A stretch of DNA of 57,173 nucleotides from JAQIBY01 sp046546095 (GCA_046546095.1 JBKGYK010000005.1:1-57173), one strand, 5' to 3'; shown: positions 43,152 to 52,628, counted from the first letter of the stretch. Notes: generated by a model not told the origin, from the letters alone. Translations and numbers: made by a program.

Positions 43152-44824
43152 AGGATGTCTTTAAAAAACACAAAACCAAAATAATCAGTATCACCACAGC
43201 CTTATTTGTCGGACTGTCGGCTTTGCTATTTACCGGATATACCAGCAGTAATTTTGAGCTTGTGAAAAATCTGGATATTTTTTCCTCCCTGGTTAAAGAA
43301 CTCAGCCTTTATTATGTGGATGATGTTGATTATGGAGAAAGCGTAAAAAAAGGCATAGATGAAATGCTGGAATCCCTGGACCCGTACACTGTGTATATCC
43401 CGGAATCAAAAATTGAAGACCTGAACTTTATGACAACAGGCCAGTATGGCGGAATCGGTGCATTGATCAGAAAACAAGGAAAATATGTTGTCGTTTCAGA
43501 ACCATATGAAGGATTTCCGGCAGATGAGGCCGGAATTAAGGCAGGAGACAAGTTGTTAGAAGTTGATGGTATCAGTCTGAAAGGTAAAAAAACAGAACAG
43601 GTGAGTGAATTGCTGAAAGGACAACCCGGCACTGAAGTAAAACTCACCATTGAGCGTGCCGTTACAGAAAAAGAAGAGAAAGTCAGTATAGAGCGACGTA
43701 AAGTGCAGGTAAATCCGGTACCGTATTATGGTATGCTTAACGATGAAGTTGGTTATGTGCGATTGAGTAGTTTCACCAATAAGGCCGCTTCTGAAGTCCA
43801 AAAGGCGGTTGAAAATCTGAAAGAAGAACAAAATGCAAAATCTTTGGTACTGGATTTGAGAAATAATCCCGGAGGCCTGTTGATAGAAGCTGTAAAGATT
43901 TGCAACCTGTTTATACCCCAGGGCTCTCCTGTTGTCAGTACCAAAGGCAAGGTGGAGCGATGGAACAAAGAATATACTGCCGGGATGAAGCCGTATGATA
44001 CTGAAATTCCCCTGACCGTGATTATAAACAGCAGATCGGCATCAGCCAGCGAAATTGTGGCCGGTTGTATGCAGGACCTTGACAGAGCAGTTGTAATCGG
44101 CAAGCGTACATTTGGAAAAGGACTGGTGCAGACTACACGGGAACTGAGCTACAATGCCAAGCTAAAAGTTACAACAGCAAAATACTACATTCCAAGTGGT
44201 CGTTGTATTCAGGCTCTCGATTATGCTCACCGCAATGAAGATGGCAGCGTGGGCCGTATTCCCGACAGCATTATCTCCGAATTTGAAACCAGAAATGGCA
44301 GAATTGTAAAAGACGGTGGTGGCATCATGCCGGATATCGAAACTGAAGAAGAGGTGCTCAGTAAGGTGAGTTCTTACCTGATGCGCGATCAGATGATTTT
44401 CAACTATGCCAATATCTATAGTTACCATCATGACAGCATTCCTGCTCCGGAGAATTATTCGCTGACAGATTCTACTTATGAGAATTTCATTGAGTTCCTT
44501 GATCAAAAATCATTTGATTATGAAACAAGCAGCGAAAAGCAATTAAAGGAACTGGTAGCTGTGGCTGAAAAAGAAAAATACTACGAAATAGCCAAAGATG
44601 AATTTAATGCACTGGCTGAAAAAATTGCTCATGACAGGGAGAAAGACCTGAAACTCTTTAAAGATGAGATTTCTGATTTGCTGGCCAATGAAATTGTTGG
44701 CAGGTATTATTATCAGGAAGGACAAATAAAGTACGGTCTGCATTCTGATCCTGATGTTGAAAAGGCTTTGGAAATTCTTTCAGATCCGGAAAAAATGGAA
44801 AGCATTTTAACTGTTAATAATTAG
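43148..44824 (+). CDS. S41 family C-terminal processing protease
   Basis: A 558-residue protease. Residues 10-30 form a membrane anchor/signal. A PDZ domain lies at about 93-180 (YGGIGALIRKQGKYVVVSEP, GFPADEAGIKAGDKLLEV). The S41 domain has LRNNPGGLLIEAVKI, the serine in the SASASE segment (297-302) and the lysine base in GKRTFGKG (319-325). Family members degrade or trim periplasmic proteins at their C-terminus. The C-terminal 130 residues form a helical extension. Translationally coupled to rnpA by a 4-base overlap. Confidence 0.92.
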   Translation: MKDVFKKHKTKIISITTALFVGLSALLFTGYTSSNFELVKNLDIFSSLVKELSLYYVDDVDYGESVKKGIDEMLESLDPYTVYIPESKIEDLNFMTTGQYGGIGALIRKQGKYVVVSEPYEGFPADEAGIKAGDKLLEVDGISLKGKKTEQVSELLKGQPGTEVKLTIERAVTEKEEKVSIERRKVQVNPVPYYGMLNDEVGYVRLSSFTNKAASEVQKAVENLKEEQNAKSLVLDLRNNPGGLLIEAVKICNLFIPQGSPVVSTKGKVERWNKEYTAGMKPYDTEIPLTVIINSRSASASEIVAGCMQDLDRAVVIGKRTFGKGLVQTTRELSYNAKLKVTTAKYYIPSGRCIQALDYAHRNEDGSVGRIPDSIISEFETRNGRIVKDGGGIMPDIETEEEVLSKVSSYLMRDQMIFNYANIYSYHHDSIPAPENYSLTDSTYENFIEFLDQKSFDYETSSEKQLKELVAVAEKEKYYEIAKDEFNALAEKIAHDREKDLKLFKDEISDLLANEIVGRYYYQEGQIKYGLHSDPDVEKALEILSDPEKMESILTVNN

Positions 44825-44845
44825 GACCAAAAAAGTTTAGATACC

Positions 44846-45835
44846 ATGGCACGAGTATTGAGTGGAATCCGCTCCACAGGGAAGTTGCATCTGGGTAATT
44901 ATCTGGGTGCTGTCAGTAATTTTGTTAAGCTTCAGCATGAGCATGAATGTTATTTTTTTATTGCCGACTATCATTCTTTAACAACACATCCCACACCTTC
45001 CGGACTGCATGATAACGTTCGTCAGGTTTTGGTGGAATACCTGGCAGCCGGGATTGATCCCGAAATTGCTACCATCTACATACAAAGTGATGTTCCGGAA
45101 ATCCCGGAGTTGTATTTGCTGCTGAGTATGAATGCTTATCTGGGTGAGCTGGAGCGTACCACTTCATTTAAGGAAAAGGCCAGAAAGCAACCTGATAATG
45201 TCAATGCAGGCTTGCTCACATATCCGGTGCTTATGGCTGCTGATATTCTCATTCATCAGGCAAGCCATGTGCCGGTAGGAAAGGATCAGGAACAAAATCT
45301 TGAAATGGCCAGAAAGTTTGCCAAACGGTTTAACCGCATGTATGGTGAGGACTTCTTTAAAATTCCCAAAGCCTATAATTTTGACAACGAACTTGTGAAG
45401 ATTCCCGGCCTTGATGGATCGGGAAAAATGGGAAAATCAGAAGGTAACGGATTGTACCTTTCGGATACGGAAAAGCAATTGCGAAAAAAGGTCATGAAAG
45501 CAAAAACAGATGCCGGTCCCCAGGAAAAAAATTCTCCTGTGAGTGAACCTGTCAATAACTTATTTACCATTATGGAGCAGGTGTCGGATCCGGATGTATT
45601 GCAGTCTTTCAAAGATGATTATGCCAATTGCACCATCCGTTACGGGGATTTAAAAAATCAGCTTGCTGACGATATAAACAGGGAAATTGCTCCGCTACGT
45701 GAGCGCATTGAGGCCATTGAGAAGGATGATGATTATCTGCGTAAAGTAGTGCGCCTGGGACGCGAAAAAGCCCGGGATAGTGCATCAAAAACACTGAAGG
45801 AAGCTCGTAAAATTATGGGTTTTCGCTCATTTTAG
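44846..45835 (+). CDS. trpS: Tryptophan--tRNA ligase
   Basis: A 329-residue class I aminoacyl-tRNA synthetase of normal length. STGKLHLGNYLGAV contains the HIGH-type HLGN motif; GSGKMGKSEGN is the KMSKS motif, with glycine in the third position, a variant seen in many bacterial TrpRS. ADILIHQASHVPVGKDQEQN is the tryptophan and adenylate region. It follows the S41 protease by 21 bases. Confidence 0.95.
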   Translation: MARVLSGIRSTGKLHLGNYLGAVSNFVKLQHEHECYFFIADYHSLTTHPTPSGLHDNVRQVLVEYLAAGIDPEIATIYIQSDVPEIPELYLLLSMNAYLGELERTTSFKEKARKQPDNVNAGLLTYPVLMAADILIHQASHVPVGKDQEQNLEMARKFAKRFNRMYGEDFFKIPKAYNFDNELVKIPGLDGSGKMGKSEGNGLYLSDTEKQLRKKVMKAKTDAGPQEKNSPVSEPVNNLFTIMEQVSDPDVLQSFKDDYANCTIRYGDLKNQLADDINREIAPLRERIEAIEKDDDYLRKVVRLGREKARDSASKTLKEARKIMGFRSF

Positions 45836-45863
45836 CCAATAGACTCAGGTATTTCACAGATGT

Positions 45864-46814
45864 TCAGATATCTGTATTACGCATTTTGTTTCCCTTTTCT
45901 GCTGAAAGCAGGTTGCTGAGCAGTTTTTCCCTGCCTGTGCGCCTGAATGGAGTGCCGGCAAATAGAGTATTGAACTCCATATCACTCATTTGGGATAAAT
46001 TGCGGATACTGATTTTATCCAGATGATTGCCAGGCTGAAAATCGGGATCATCATTGTTCACTGGTTTTTTGTTCCATGGGCAGACTTCCTGACAAATATC
46101 GCAACCAAAAACCCATCCATTCAGTTTGTCATGCATCCATTCCGGGATGTCTGTTTTGCTTTCAATGGTGTGGTAAGATATGCAGCGTCCGGCGTCCATA
46201 CCCCGGTCTGTAAGGGCTTGTGTCGGGCAGGCCTCAATACAGAGCCTGCAGTTGCCGCAAAGGCTTTTTGTCCCGGCTTTATCGGCAGTCAGTTCCAGAT
46301 CAGTAAACAATTCCGCAATAAAAACATAGGAACCCAGGCTGCGGTTTATCAGGCAGGTGTTTTTGCCAATCCAGCCCAGTCCTGATTTTAGTGCCAGGCT
46401 ACGCTCCATAACCGGAGCAGAATCCACAAAAGGCCGGGATTTGAAATCTTCTCCTGTAATATCCTTTATGGCTGCCTGAAGCTTTTTCATCCGTTTTTTC
46501 AGACGTTTATGGTAATCTTTTCCCAGAGCATAACGGGAAACCTTCCAGGGCATATCGGGCAGGTTTGAACGCTGATATGATTTTAAGAGCATGATCACGG
46601 ATTTGGTCCCGGGGAATAAGATTTCAGGATGCTTACGCAGATCAGCGTATTTTTCCATATAATCCATACCTGCATGTTTGCCTGTGGCTATCCATTCTGA
46701 AAAAATGCTGATTTGATTATCCGGGATGTCCGGACTAGTAATGGCCACAGCATCAAAACCCAGTTCAATGGCCTTTGCTTTAATTGCCTGCCTGTATTTC
46801 TGAATATCCTGCAC
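45864..46814 (-). CDS. queG: Epoxyqueuosine reductase (GTG start)
   Basis: A 316-residue iron-sulfur/cobalamin enzyme. CGNCRLCIEACPTQAL and CDICQEVCPWNKKP are the two [4Fe-4S] motifs; RPFVDSAPVMERSLALKSGL precedes them. It reduces epoxyqueuosine in tRNA to queuosine, the last step. The start codon is GTG at 46814 and shares its first G with the stop codon of the repeat protein gene (TAGTG), so translation is coupled. queD is at 7276, far away. Confidence 0.93.
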   Translation of the reverse strand: MQDIQKYRQAIKAKAIELGFDAVAITSPDIPDNQISIFSEWIATGKHAGMDYMEKYADLRKHPEILFPGTKSVIMLLKSYQRSNLPDMPWKVSRYALGKDYHKRLKKRMKKLQAAIKDITGEDFKSRPFVDSAPVMERSLALKSGLGWIGKNTCLINRSLGSYVFIAELFTDLELTADKAGTKSLCGNCRLCIEACPTQALTDRGMDAGRCISYHTIESKTDIPEWMHDKLNGWVFGCDICQEVCPWNKKPVNNDDPDFQPGNHLDKISIRNLSQMSDMEFNTLFAGTPFRRTGREKLLSNLLSAEKGNKMRNTDI

Positions 46815-47899
46815 TATTCGCCCGTGTAGATATCTCCGTGCCAGTAAATGTCATTGGATTGTACGCCATAGCTGTAAAAAACAGTATGTCCGTGGCATTC
46901 AAGTGTGTTTATATCTTCATATGAAATGGTTCCGATGCGTCCTCTGTCGAAAACTTTCAGATTTCCCTGCTCATCCTCCCAGGCAAGTATGTTCATATCA
47001 CATACGTAGTTTTCAGGTTTAAAATTCTCAAGAGTGTAGGATTGCCCCTGCCAGTATACCTTAAAGTAATCCTGTATAGTATAGATCAACAACTCATCGA
47101 TTACTTCATACATTCCGGGCGTATCAAAAGTAACGGTAATAATTTCTTCACCGTCATATATTTTCAGATAATCGTTGGAATCCAGATAGGCCAGAAATCC
47201 GTCACCTATGCTGTATGATTTTGGTTCAAAGGTTTCAAGCTCAATGAAATTCCCTTTATGAAAGACGTGAAAGTTGTTCATAGGCGCTTCTACCCATGCC
47301 GCCATATCCCGGCCGACCTTATAGGAAACAGCCCTGTCCTCGTATAAGAGATCAAAAATTTCACCCTGATAAAACAGGTTCAGGTAATTGCGGTTGTCAC
47401 GGTAGATCATGGTGTTTTCTCCAACAGAAAATTTTGTTGCTTCATCACCGGCCAGTCCATCGTAAAGTTCAAAGACTTCACCCATGTAATACACTTTGAA
47501 TATCTGTTGCTGACGGTCGAAAAAGGCTACCATTTCATCACCCACAGCATATTTTCCGACCAGTGTTGATAAGGTCTCTGTATTGCCCTGATCAAATACC
47601 TTGAGCTGACTGTTGAGGTTGAATGCCACAAGATTATCCGTAACCGTATAGTTGCTTACAAAGCTGTTGATTTTGTGTGTATAATGATTGTAATATATTT
47701 TGAAATTTTCTGCATTGTCTTCATAGCCAAGGCAGGTATTTCCAATTTGGTATGATTTCAATGGCAAATGTTCCAGTTCAGTGAATTCCCCCCCATCGAA
47801 AAGCTGCACTTTATCAAGATAATCAGTGTAAACAGCCAGGTCCTGACTGTGTCCCGGCAGGAAACAGAAACCAAATAAAAGAAATATAATATTTTTCAT
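46814..47899 (-). CDS. Secreted repeat protein, probable beta-propeller, unknown function
   Basis: A 361-residue exported protein with signal peptide MKNIIFLLFGFCFLPGHS. The rest consists of about eight repeats of 38-44 residues with the consensus Y.VGD..VA..D....FKVYY.GE...L; clear copies begin at KYAVGDEMVAF, SYSIGDGFLAYL, MYEVIDELLIY and NYVCDMNILAW. Partial repeats at both ends (DKVQLFDGGEF and DIYWHGDIY) suggest a closed ring. I do not recognise a family. It should be periplasmic or surface-exposed. The stop overlaps the queG start by one base, but a link to queuosine is not evident. Confidence 0.7.
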   Translation of the reverse strand: MKNIIFLLFGFCFLPGHSQDLAVYTDYLDKVQLFDGGEFTELEHLPLKSYQIGNTCLGYEDNAENFKIYYNHYTHKINSFVSNYTVTDNLVAFNLNSQLKVFDQGNTETLSTLVGKYAVGDEMVAFFDRQQQIFKVYYMGEVFELYDGLAGDEATKFSVGENTMIYRDNRNYLNLFYQGEIFDLLYEDRAVSYKVGRDMAAWVEAPMNNFHVFHKGNFIELETFEPKSYSIGDGFLAYLDSNDYLKIYDGEEIITVTFDTPGMYEVIDELLIYTIQDYFKVYWQGQSYTLENFKPENYVCDMNILAWEDEQGNLKVFDRGRIGTISYEDINTLECHGHTVFYSYGVQSNDIYWHGDIYTGE

Positions 47900-47915
47900 A
47901 TCAGCAGCTTTTCAA

Positions 47916-47923
47916 CAAATGTA
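47916..47923 (-). promoter_or_regulatory. Promoter -7 element for the repeat protein-queG unit
   Basis: TACATTTG on the minus strand, identical to the rimP -7 box, 16 bases before the start codon. A TTTG lies 22 bases upstream of it, wider than the usual spacing. Confidence 0.45.
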
Positions 47924-48011
47924 CGAAAAAAAATCAGTCAGCGGGCAAAGCAATATGCTGGCAGAGTCATTTTTATATCCTTAACTAACAAATTCTTTGC
48001 CAAACAATACT

Positions 48012-48019
48012 TACTTTTG
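48012..48019 (+). promoter_or_regulatory. Promoter -7 element for thiL
   Basis: TACTTTTG matches TAnnTTTG and ends 16 bases before the thiL start at 48036, which supports that start over an upstream ATG at 47997. No -33 at the right distance. Confidence 0.45.
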
Positions 48020-48035
48020 CAGTAAAATCTGGCTT

Positions 48036-49082
48036 ATGACAAAAAAGAGCATAAAGGAACTGGGTGAGTTTGGATTGATTGATCACCTGACTTCCGACAT
48101 CAAAACAACAAATGAATCCAGCATCTACGGTATAGGTGACGATGCAGCCATTTTAGATCATGGCGGGCGTGAAACCCTGGTGACCTCTGATATTCTGATG
48201 GAGGGCATTCACTTCGATTTGGTATATACACCGTTGAAACATTTGGGATATAAATCCATTATCGTCAATTTGAGCGATATATATGCCATGAACGGGAAGC
48301 CTGAGCAGGTGATTGTTTCCATTGCCATTTCATCAAAATTTTCCCTGCAGGCCCTGGATGATTTGTATGCCGGAATGAAAGAAGCCTGCAGAATACATCA
48401 TGTGGATATTGTGGGTGGAGATACAACCAGTTCTCTCACCGGTGTTGCAATCAGCATCACGGCCATCGGATCGGCAGAAAAGGGAAAGGCTGTTAAACGC
48501 AGTACAGCAAAAAACAAGGAGCTGATATGTGTTTCAGGAGACCTGGGTGCTGCCTATCTGGGTTTGCAATTGCTGGAAAGAGAGAAGAAGATTTATATGA
48601 AAGATCCCCGGATACAGCCAAAACTGAATCAGTATCCCTATGTACTGGAGCGGCAACTGAAACCGGAAGCCCGCAAAGATGTAACCGGCCTTCTTGCAGA
48701 CAATGGCATTACACCTTCGGCCATGATTGATATATCCGATGGTTTATCTTCTGATATTTTACATATTGCCAAACAATCCGGACTTGGATGCCGCCTGTTT
48801 GAAGATAAAATTCCCATTGGCATTGAAACACGCAAAGTTGCCGAAGAGTTCAATATGGATCCCGGCATTGCTGCCCTGAATGGGGGAGAAGATTATGAGC
48901 TCTTGTTTACGGTGCCGTTGTCGGAACATGAAAAAATTCCGTCAATTCCCGGAATTTCAATCATCGGGCACATGCTGCCTGAAAGCCAGGGATACATGCT
49001 GGTGGCACGCAACGGCAATGAAATACCATTACAGGCACAGGGATGGAATCCGCTAAGTGATGAAGAAAAAGCAGAAAATTGA
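48036..49082 (+). CDS. thiL: Thiamine-monophosphate kinase
   Basis: A 348-residue member of the PurM-like kinase fold; start at the ATG at 48036 (MTKKSIKELGEFGLIDHL). GIGDDAAILD is the ATP/Mg site, GDTTSS another metal-binding segment, and MIDISDGLSSDILHIA the TMP/second half. It converts thiamine phosphate to thiamine diphosphate, the cofactor of transketolase. It stands alone, divergent from the repeat-protein gene, and converges with lpxA across a small hairpin. Confidence 0.93.
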   Translation: MTKKSIKELGEFGLIDHLTSDIKTTNESSIYGIGDDAAILDHGGRETLVTSDILMEGIHFDLVYTPLKHLGYKSIIVNLSDIYAMNGKPEQVIVSIAISSKFSLQALDDLYAGMKEACRIHHVDIVGGDTTSSLTGVAISITAIGSAEKGKAVKRSTAKNKELICVSGDLGAAYLGLQLLEREKKIYMKDPRIQPKLNQYPYVLERQLKPEARKDVTGLLADNGITPSAMIDISDGLSSDILHIAKQSGLGCRLFEDKIPIGIETRKVAEEFNMDPGIAALNGGEDYELLFTVPLSEHEKIPSIPGISIIGHMLPESQGYMLVARNGNEIPLQAQGWNPLSDEEKAEN

Positions 49083-49086
49083 AAAT

Positions 49087-49102
49087 TACCCTATTGTGGG
49101 TA
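49087..49102. terminator. Small bidirectional terminator between thiL and lpxA
   Basis: TACCC and GGGTA pair around a 6-base loop in the 22-base gap. On the plus strand TATTATTTTTC follows; on the minus strand ATTTTC follows. The stem is short, so efficiency is doubtful, but it is the only dyad between the two stop codons. Confidence 0.4.
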
Positions 49103-49104
49103 TA

Positions 49105-49887
49105 TTATTTTTCAAAATACCCTTTGATGATACCGCGTTTTGAATTTCTAACGAAAAGGATGATTTCATCGCGTTCTTTTGTGGCGTGCATTTCCGCCTC
49201 AATATAGTCGATTGCCTGACTTCTGTTCATGCCGTTGTTGAATAGCTTGCGGTATATTTCCTGAATTTCGTTGATTTTTTCATTGCTGAAATTGCGTCTT
49301 CTCAGGCCGATGGAGTTGACACCGGTAAATGTCAGGGGATAACGCCCGGCTTTGGTGTAGGGAGGAACATCTTTACCCACAAGTGAACCTCCGGCTATAA
49401 TCGAGTGTGCGCCAATGTGTACAAACTGATGAACAGCAGCTGTACCTGAAATAATCGCCCAGTCGTCAACCTGAACTTCTCCGGCCAGTTGCACGGCATT
49501 GGCCATGATGATTCTGCTGCCCAGTACGCAGTCATGCGCAATATGAGAATAGGCCATGATCAGATTGTCATTGCCGATTTTTGTTATCTGTTTGGCGGCA
49601 GTACCCCTGTTTACGGTGACAAATTCCCGTATGGTATTGTTGTCTCCGATTTCAACATAAGTTTCTTCGCCCTGGTATTTCAGATCCTGGGGTATGGCAC
49701 CTATGACAGCACCCGGGAAAATCTTGCAGTTTTTGCCGATTTTTACATTTTCCATGATGGTGGCATTGGGGCCTATCCAGCAACCTTCGCCGATTTCAAC
49801 GTTTTTATTGATGTTGACAAAGGGTTCAATGACAACATTTGAAGCAATCTTTGCGTCCGGATGTACGTATGACAAGGGTTGATTCAT
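49105..49887 (-). CDS. lpxA: Acyl-ACP--UDP-N-acetylglucosamine O-acyltransferase
   Basis: A 260-residue left-handed beta-helix acyltransferase. Hexapeptide repeats (IGEGCWIGPNATIMENVKIG) fill the first 190 residues; the catalytic histidine is in YSHIAHDCVLG; the C-terminal part is helical (RRRNFSNEKINEIQEIYRKL). It puts the first acyl chain on UDP-GlcNAc for lipid A. It follows the lpxC-fabZ fusion by one base, as is typical of Bacteroidota. Confidence 0.96.
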   Translation of the reverse strand: MNQPLSYVHPDAKIASNVVIEPFVNINKNVEIGEGCWIGPNATIMENVKIGKNCKIFPGAVIGAIPQDLKYQGEETYVEIGDNNTIREFVTVNRGTAAKQITKIGNDNLIMAYSHIAHDCVLGSRIIMANAVQLAGEVQVDDWAIISGTAAVHQFVHIGAHSIIAGGSLVGKDVPPYTKAGRYPLTFTGVNSIGLRRRNFSNEKINEIQEIYRKLFNNGMNRSQAIDYIEAEMHATKERDEIILFVRNSKRGIIKGYFEK

Positions 49888-49888
49888 T

Positions 49889-51283
49889 TTATTTGTTTTT
49901 TACAATTTGAGCAGTCAGTTCAGCTTCACATACAAGTTTTTCTCCGACAAAAGCTTCTCCTTTCATATAAGCAATGCCGCGCCGGATCGGCTGAAGCAAT
50001 ACCATTTTCATAATCAGGGTGTCACCGGGAATGACTTGTTTTCTGAATTTTACCTTATCAATTTTCATGAAAAATGTAAGATAGTTCTCAGGATCGGGTA
50101 CTGTATTCAGAACAAGAATACCGCCTACCTGTGCCATGGCTTCTATTTGCAAAACCCCTGGCATTACCGGTTCGGCAGGAAAATGACCAACAAAAAACGG
50201 TTCGTCAAGTGTAACATTTTTGATGCCGACGACTTCTTTTTCGGTTAAACTCAGAACCTTGTCAACAAACAAAAACGGAGAGCGATGCGGCAATATATTT
50301 TTTATATCATTGCTGTCGTACAGAGGCTTTTCTTCCGGATTGTATGCCGGAATGTTGGGCTTGCGTAATTCTTTGATGATATGCTTACGCAGGGTTTTGG
50401 CCATTTCTGTATTGGCATGATGCCCCGGCCGCTTGGCAATAACATTGCCTTTGATGCGATAGCCTACAAGTGCCAGATCTCCGACTATGTCAAGCATTTT
50501 ATGACGTGCAGGTTCATTGATAAAATGCAAATCCAGATTATTCAGTACACCATGGGTTTTTACCTGAATGTCGGGCTTGTTAAATAAATTGGCCAGACGC
50601 TGGAATTCTTCCTCTGAATACACTTTGTCAACAAGTACAATGGCATTGTCAAGATCGCCTCCTTTAATCAGGCCGGCGTTAAACAAGGGTTCCAGCTCAC
50701 TCAAAAAAGCAAAGGTGCGGCTGGGTGCAACTTCTTTTGAAAAATCTTCCAGATCATCCATGCTGGCAAACTGGTTGACCAGCTCGGTTGATTCATAATC
50801 AACCAGAACATTCAGACGGAATTTGTTGTCCGGATATAAAGTAATTTCAATGTTTTTTTCCTCAAGTTTGAATTCCTGTTTTTCCCTGAATTCAAATACA
50901 AATCTGTCTTCCTCAAGATATTCAGTACCGGCTTCCTGTAAAGCTTCTACCCAATACCTGGAACTGCCGTCAAGTATGGGTACCTCAGGGCCGTTAAGCT
51001 CAAAGAGAACATTGTCTATGCCCAGACCATAGGCTGCAGCCAGTAAATGTTCTATTGTGCTGATACGTATGTCGTTTATGGTAATGGTTGTGCCCCTTGA
51101 AGTATCTGTAACATTATCCGCGATTGCGTCAATAACAGGCCCTCCTTCAATGTCGATGCGCTTGAATTTATACCAGTGATCTGCCGGAGCAGGTTTCATG
51201 GTGAGTTCAACTGCAGCCCCGGTGTGAAGGCCAATTCCCTGCATTGTTACAGATTTTTTTATTGTTGTTTGCTTTGATCTCAT
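49889..51283 (-). CDS. lpxC/fabZ: Bifunctional LpxC deacetylase / FabZ dehydratase
   Basis: A 464-residue fusion, the usual Bacteroidota arrangement. The start is the ATG at 51283; the codon at 51298 is TTG. LpxC (1-300): MQGIGLHTG, zinc ligands in EHLLAA and in HKMLDIVGD, with RPGHHAN. FabZ (about 315-464): ILPHRSPFLFVDKVL and GHFPAEPVMPGVLQIEAMAQ, with the catalytic His and Glu. LpxC performs the committed deacetylation of lipid A synthesis; FabZ dehydrates 3-hydroxyacyl-ACP for fatty acids. The fusion joins the two enzymes that compete for hydroxyacyl-ACP. Confidence 0.96.
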   Translation of the reverse strand: MRSKQTTIKKSVTMQGIGLHTGAAVELTMKPAPADHWYKFKRIDIEGGPVIDAIADNVTDTSRGTTITINDIRISTIEHLLAAAYGLGIDNVLFELNGPEVPILDGSSRYWVEALQEAGTEYLEEDRFVFEFREKQEFKLEEKNIEITLYPDNKFRLNVLVDYESTELVNQFASMDDLEDFSKEVAPSRTFAFLSELEPLFNAGLIKGGDLDNAIVLVDKVYSEEEFQRLANLFNKPDIQVKTHGVLNNLDLHFINEPARHKMLDIVGDLALVGYRIKGNVIAKRPGHHANTEMAKTLRKHIIKELRKPNIPAYNPEEKPLYDSNDIKNILPHRSPFLFVDKVLSLTEKEVVGIKNVTLDEPFFVGHFPAEPVMPGVLQIEAMAQVGGILVLNTVPDPENYLTFFMKIDKVKFRKQVIPGDTLIMKMVLLQPIRRGIAYMKGEAFVGEKLVCEAELTAQIVKNK

Positions 51284-51587
51284 GTCCAGTAAATGCAAAA
51301 CGTATTATTGATTTGTTGGCAAAAATAACATTATGAATCAATTAAAAAAAACCGAATAATTAAGCAGCAGATAATCAGGAGATTAAATTTGATGGGAAAA
51401 CACAGCCTCCCGAAGCGTTGACCGCAGTGCGCTGGTAAAGCTAATCAGCCCGTGCGTCTCTGCAATATACCGCATCTGTGCTTCGGCACATCGCCTAACG
51501 GAATATAATAATTTGCTATAACTAAGCTAAACCTTCGAATCATGTTAACCTGCCAGGTTGTGGACTGGCACAGAATGATTTTCCTGA
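51284..51587. other. Intergenic region between lpxD and lpxC-fabZ (304 bases)
   Basis: Holds no credible gene. From the lpxC side it contains a -7 box at 51320-51327; then a GC-richer block, 51400-51500, that differs from the AT-rich flanks and includes CGTGCGTCTCTGC (51451-51463) and a TTCG-loop hairpin with a TGTGC/GCACA stem (51477-51490); then TGCCAG/CTGGCA (51551-51570), a weak dyad 18 bases past the lpxD stop. The block resembles the GAGACGCACG-type dispersed intergenic repeats seen in some Bacteroidota genomes, but only one copy is in this window. Confidence 0.5.
51320..51327 (-). promoter_or_regulatory. Possible promoter -7 element for lpxC-fabZ-lpxA
   Basis: TATTTTTG on the minus strand, 36 bases before the start codon at 51283. 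No TTTG is found at -33. Confidence 0.45.
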
Positions 51588-52628
51588 TTAATCTCTGGCG
51601 TTTTTCAATTCAGCAATTTCCCGTTTTAACTTCCTGATGTCTTCGCGCATGTCGGGAAGGTGTTTTTGCATGATAAAGCTGCGTTTGAATTCTCTGGCGG
51701 GGATTGCCGGGCTTCCCATAATGGTTTCTCCGGATTTTACATTGCCCGGAACACCGGCTTTGGCAGCGATATTAACTCTGTCGCCAATGGTAAGGTGACC
51801 GGCGATGCCAACCTGACCGCCAAACATACAGCCGGCTCCTACTTTGGTAGAACCGCTGATACCAACCTGTGCAGCTGATACGGTTTTTTCGCCTATGCTG
51901 ACATTGTGAGCAACCTGAATCAGGTTGTCCAGTTTGGCGCCTTTTTTAATCAGGGTTTCGCCCATGGTGGCACGATCAATTGTGGTGTTGGCGCCAATTT
52001 CCACATCATCTTCAATGCGCACGATGCCAACCTGTTCAATTTTATGGAAATTGCCCTTGTCATCCGGGGCAAAGCCAAAACCATCCGAACCGATAACCGC
52101 GCCGGCATGAATGATGCAGTTGTTTCCAATGAAGCAGGCGTGATATATTTTCACACCGGCATATATGGTTACGTTGTCACCGATTTGTACATTATCACCA
52201 ATGTAACTGTTGGGATAGATTTTGCAGTTTTTGCCGATTTTTACATTGTGGCCGATGTAAGCAAAAGCTCCCAGATAAATTCCTTTTCCGATTTTACTGT
52301 CTTTGCCAATGAAATGCGGTTCTTCTTTGCCTTTTTTGTTGTGTACGCTTTCGTTTACCATCTTCAGTATGCCTGCAAATGCCTGATAGGGATCATCTAC
52401 GCGGATAAGTGTGGCCTTAACAGCCTTTTCAGGCTCAAAATCTTTCCTCACAAGCACAACGGAGGCATCGGTTTCGTATATGTATGGTGTGTATTTCGGA
52501 TTGGCCAGGAAGCTCAGGCTCCCCGGTTTGCCCTCTTCAATTTTGCTGATATCGTTGACTTTTACTTTGGGATCTCCGTCCACTTCGCCTTTCAGGTACT
52601 GAGCAATTTGTTTGGCTGTATATTTCAT
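51588..52628 (-). CDS. lpxD: UDP-3-O-acylglucosamine N-acyltransferase
   Basis: A 346-residue beta-helix acyltransferase; start at the ATG at 52628 (MKYTAKQIAQYLKGEVDGD). The N-terminal uridine-binding domain has KPGSLSFLANPKYTPY; from about 100 to 310 there are hexapeptide repeats; the active-site His is in VAHNVSIG. It adds the second acyl chain in lipid A synthesis. It lies 14 bases after the HD gene and 304 bases before lpxC-fabZ. Confidence 0.95.
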   Translation of the reverse strand: MKYTAKQIAQYLKGEVDGDPKVKVNDISKIEEGKPGSLSFLANPKYTPYIYETDASVVLVRKDFEPEKAVKATLIRVDDPYQAFAGILKMVNESVHNKKGKEEPHFIGKDSKIGKGIYLGAFAYIGHNVKIGKNCKIYPNSYIGDNVQIGDNVTIYAGVKIYHACFIGNNCIIHAGAVIGSDGFGFAPDDKGNFHKIEQVGIVRIEDDVEIGANTTIDRATMGETLIKKGAKLDNLIQVAHNVSIGEKTVSAAQVGISGSTKVGAGCMFGGQVGIAGHLTIGDRVNIAAKAGVPGNVKSGETIMGSPAIPAREFKRSFIMQKHLPDMREDIRKLKREIAELKNARD

